Shown here in pieces: positions 41,331-42,701 of a stretch of DNA of 42,701 bases (the stretch's first letter is position 1; every line of letters begins with the position of its first letter). The stretch covers positions 1 through 42,701 of the forward strand of contig JAVBKW010000033.1 of the NCBI GenBank assembly GCA_031553855.1, in the 5' to 3' direction. The notes beneath the pieces are model-generated. The model was not told the origin of the DNA. It worked only from the letters and a program-made list of their open reading frames with translations, and did not search any database. Source of the stretch: RACS-047 sp031553855 (lineage in GTDB: Bacteria; Bacillota; Clostridia; Christensenellales; Pumilibacteraceae). A program made the position numbers and the translations under genes.

Positions 41331-42701
41331 CTGTCGATGAAATAATTTGCAGTTTAAAAGCGGATGCCCTCGTTCCGTCAAGATTTCCCGTGCGGCTCAT
41401 TTTTACTGAGTCTCTTATTGAGTACAAAAAACTCGTAGATCAGCTAAAAAATATTACGGACAAAACTGCAATTATTAACATTGGTGACAGTTGTGTCGGT
41501 GATGACAAATATCCTGCACAGTCAATACTTGATAGCAAAATTACTCAATCGGGAGATTCGGTTGTTCTTTTATCAATGTCAGAGTATCTTCGAATAGGAA
41601 TGGATAGAGAACTCGGCACTCAAAAACTATTTATGAGCTTATGGGAAAGGCAGCAAAGTGAAGCATCTTTGCGCCGAATTATTATTCCGCTTTTTTCCGC
41701 AAAAGACTTATTTGATAGGCTTATTTCTAAAATAGACCCGCGACAGACAGATTGTATCTTTATGGTCGATGGCAAATCATCGCAGCGATACGATTTAATA
41801 TTCTGCGCACCATGCTTTGAAAGTATTTTCAAAGATGCAACAATAGGTATAAAAGCGTGGTTACTCAATTGGGATAAATTACTTGTTGCAAACCCACAGC
41901 AGAAAATAATCACGACGCTTTTTGCGCGAATACAAAAGACGGCTTCTTCTGTTTTTGTTGACAAACAGGATGACATATTCTCATACTTGAAAAGCATTAC
42001 AAACGAAACAGGTCTTATTCAAAAATGGGGTACTGACGAGCAATGGACAATTCTTGCAAAGGCTCATACCGACGCAACTGAATTGGGCAGCACGATAGAT
42101 AGTGTTCTTAAAGTATCAAAATTTGATCCAATAATTGTACTATCGCGTTGGAAAACCATGACGGCAGATGACCGTTGGCTGACATGGCTAAGATTTAGAC
42201 TAACAGACATCAAAGGCTATATTGCTTATATTTTTAGAAACTCAAAAAGTATTAACGCTATAGAGAAAGACTTGCAGTTTGGTATATTTGATTTACTTGC
42301 TGAACACCCTGAGTGGATTGATGAATATCGAGCAGTAAAAACTGTGTTGACTCCACCGACAACAAGTGAGTATATTTCTCGATTGGAGTCGCTCGAATTT
42401 GGTAAAATGAGGCTTTCACTGCTTACATGTGATAATCACGAGGAAAAGACATATGCAATTAAAATTGCAAGCGAAATGATTAGAGCAGGCAATTGTATAA
42501 AATCAGTAGGAAAGGCTTTTGTAACACTATATCCCGAGTTTGCTTTTTATCTTTTGTCAGCTGATAAATTGCCAGCAGAGCTTCGCGATTATTTTGCGTG
42601 GTACATCCAAAAGAAGGTTGAAAATAGATACGAAAACGGTGAAGGGTTAATTTCAGTGATAAATTTAGAAAAGTATAATAGCAGAAATTCTACAATTACC
42701 A
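41327..42701 (+). CDS. pglZ: Probable PglZ phosphatase-family protein, N-terminal part, cut by window end
   Basis: An open frame starting with ATG at 41327, four bases inside brxC (ATGA), with GGAGG at 41312-41316. It runs without a stop to the window end (458 codons). The visible part is soluble: MTVDEIICSLKADALVPSRF, then VVLLSMSEYLRIGMDRE, and a mostly helical remainder. It contains no alkaline-phosphatase metal motif, because in PglZ proteins that domain comes later. The assignment rests on operon order (brxP-brxC-pglZ in type 4 BREX) and on the N-terminal pattern, so it is less certain than its neighbours. BrxL, the Lon-like last gene of type 4 systems, would be expected beyond the window. 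Confidence 0.65.
   Translation, partial: MTVDEIICSLKADALVPSRFPVRLIFTESLIEYKKLVDQLKNITDKTAIINIGDSCVGDDKYPAQSILDSKITQSGDSVVLLSMSEYLRIGMDRELGTQKLFMSLWERQQSEASLRRIIIPLFSAKDLFDRLISKIDPRQTDCIFMVDGKSSQRYDLIFCAPCFESIFKDATIGIKAWLLNWDKLLVANPQQKIITTLFARIQKTASSVFVDKQDDIFSYLKSITNETGLIQKWGTDEQWTILAKAHTDATELGSTIDSVLKVSKFDPIIVLSRWKTMTADDRWLTWLRFRLTDIKGYIAYIFRNSKSINAIEKDLQFGIFDLLAEHPEWIDEYRAVKTVLTPPTTSEYISRLESLEFGKMRLSLLTCDNHEEKTYAIKIASEMIRAGNCIKSVGKAFVTLYPEFAFYLLSADKLPAELRDYFAWYIQKKVENRYENGEGLISVINLEKYNSRNSTIT

Noticed and set aside
1..42701. CRISPR array
   Set aside because: No set of regularly spaced identical repeats of 20-40 nt was seen anywhere in the window.

Overview
The window looks like a chromosome segment of a low- to mid-GC Bacillota, most likely an uncultured Clostridia-type bacterium. 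The reasons are a lysine riboswitch in front of asd, a yerC-pcrA-ligA cluster, a yicC-gmk-rpoZ-coaBC-priA-def-fmt-rsmB-rlmN string in the order usual for Clostridia, Gram-positive style ribosome binding sites, and a YkvI-type membrane protein. No taxonomic search was possible, so this placement rests on gene content only.

Layout. (1) 1-1500, minus strand: asd behind a promoter, lysine riboswitch and intrinsic terminator. (2) 1600-9391, plus strand: an M20-family amidohydrolase with a probably leaderless mRNA, a polytopic membrane protein, a methyltransferase broken by an in-frame amber codon, a repeat-type soluble protein, a second uncharacterised helical protein, an HD-domain phosphohydrolase and a YkvI-like membrane protein. 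(3) 9308-12101, minus strand: a three-gene NMT1/SsuA-type ABC importer. Its permease converges on, and overlaps by 84 nt, the YkvI-like gene. (4) 12175-15704, plus strand: valS, a GC-rich palindrome cluster, and a monocistronic small gene of unknown function. (5) 15635-20279: yerC-pcrA-ligA, driven by a promoter whose -10 box lies in the 5' arm of the preceding terminator. (6) 20276-30204: a compact housekeeping operon for nucleotide, CoA, replication restart, translation initiation and rRNA/tRNA modification functions, opening with a leaderless AIR-synthase-family gene and ending at rlmN.

(7) From about 30205 to the window end the composition and gene style change. The region holds a C-terminal remnant of a large serine recombinase, an unknown small gene, a tRNA-like decayed fragment and terminator, and then a five-gene plus-strand operon that runs off the end. 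The operon encodes a small excisionase-type HTH protein, an 862-aa HARE-HTH protein of unknown role, an 798-aa PAPS-reductase/2x[4Fe-4S]/DUF4007 fusion (BrxP-like), a 1420-aa P-loop ATPase (BrxC/PglY-like), and the N-terminal part of a probable PglZ. The last three fit a type 4 BREX phage-defence locus, in which a PAPS-reductase protein takes the place of the PglX methyltransferase. The HARE-HTH protein is tightly coupled to them and is not a named BREX component that I recognise, so it is the best candidate here for something new. The stp/prkC/rsgA genes that normally follow rlmN in Clostridia are not seen, consistent with insertion of an island at this point.
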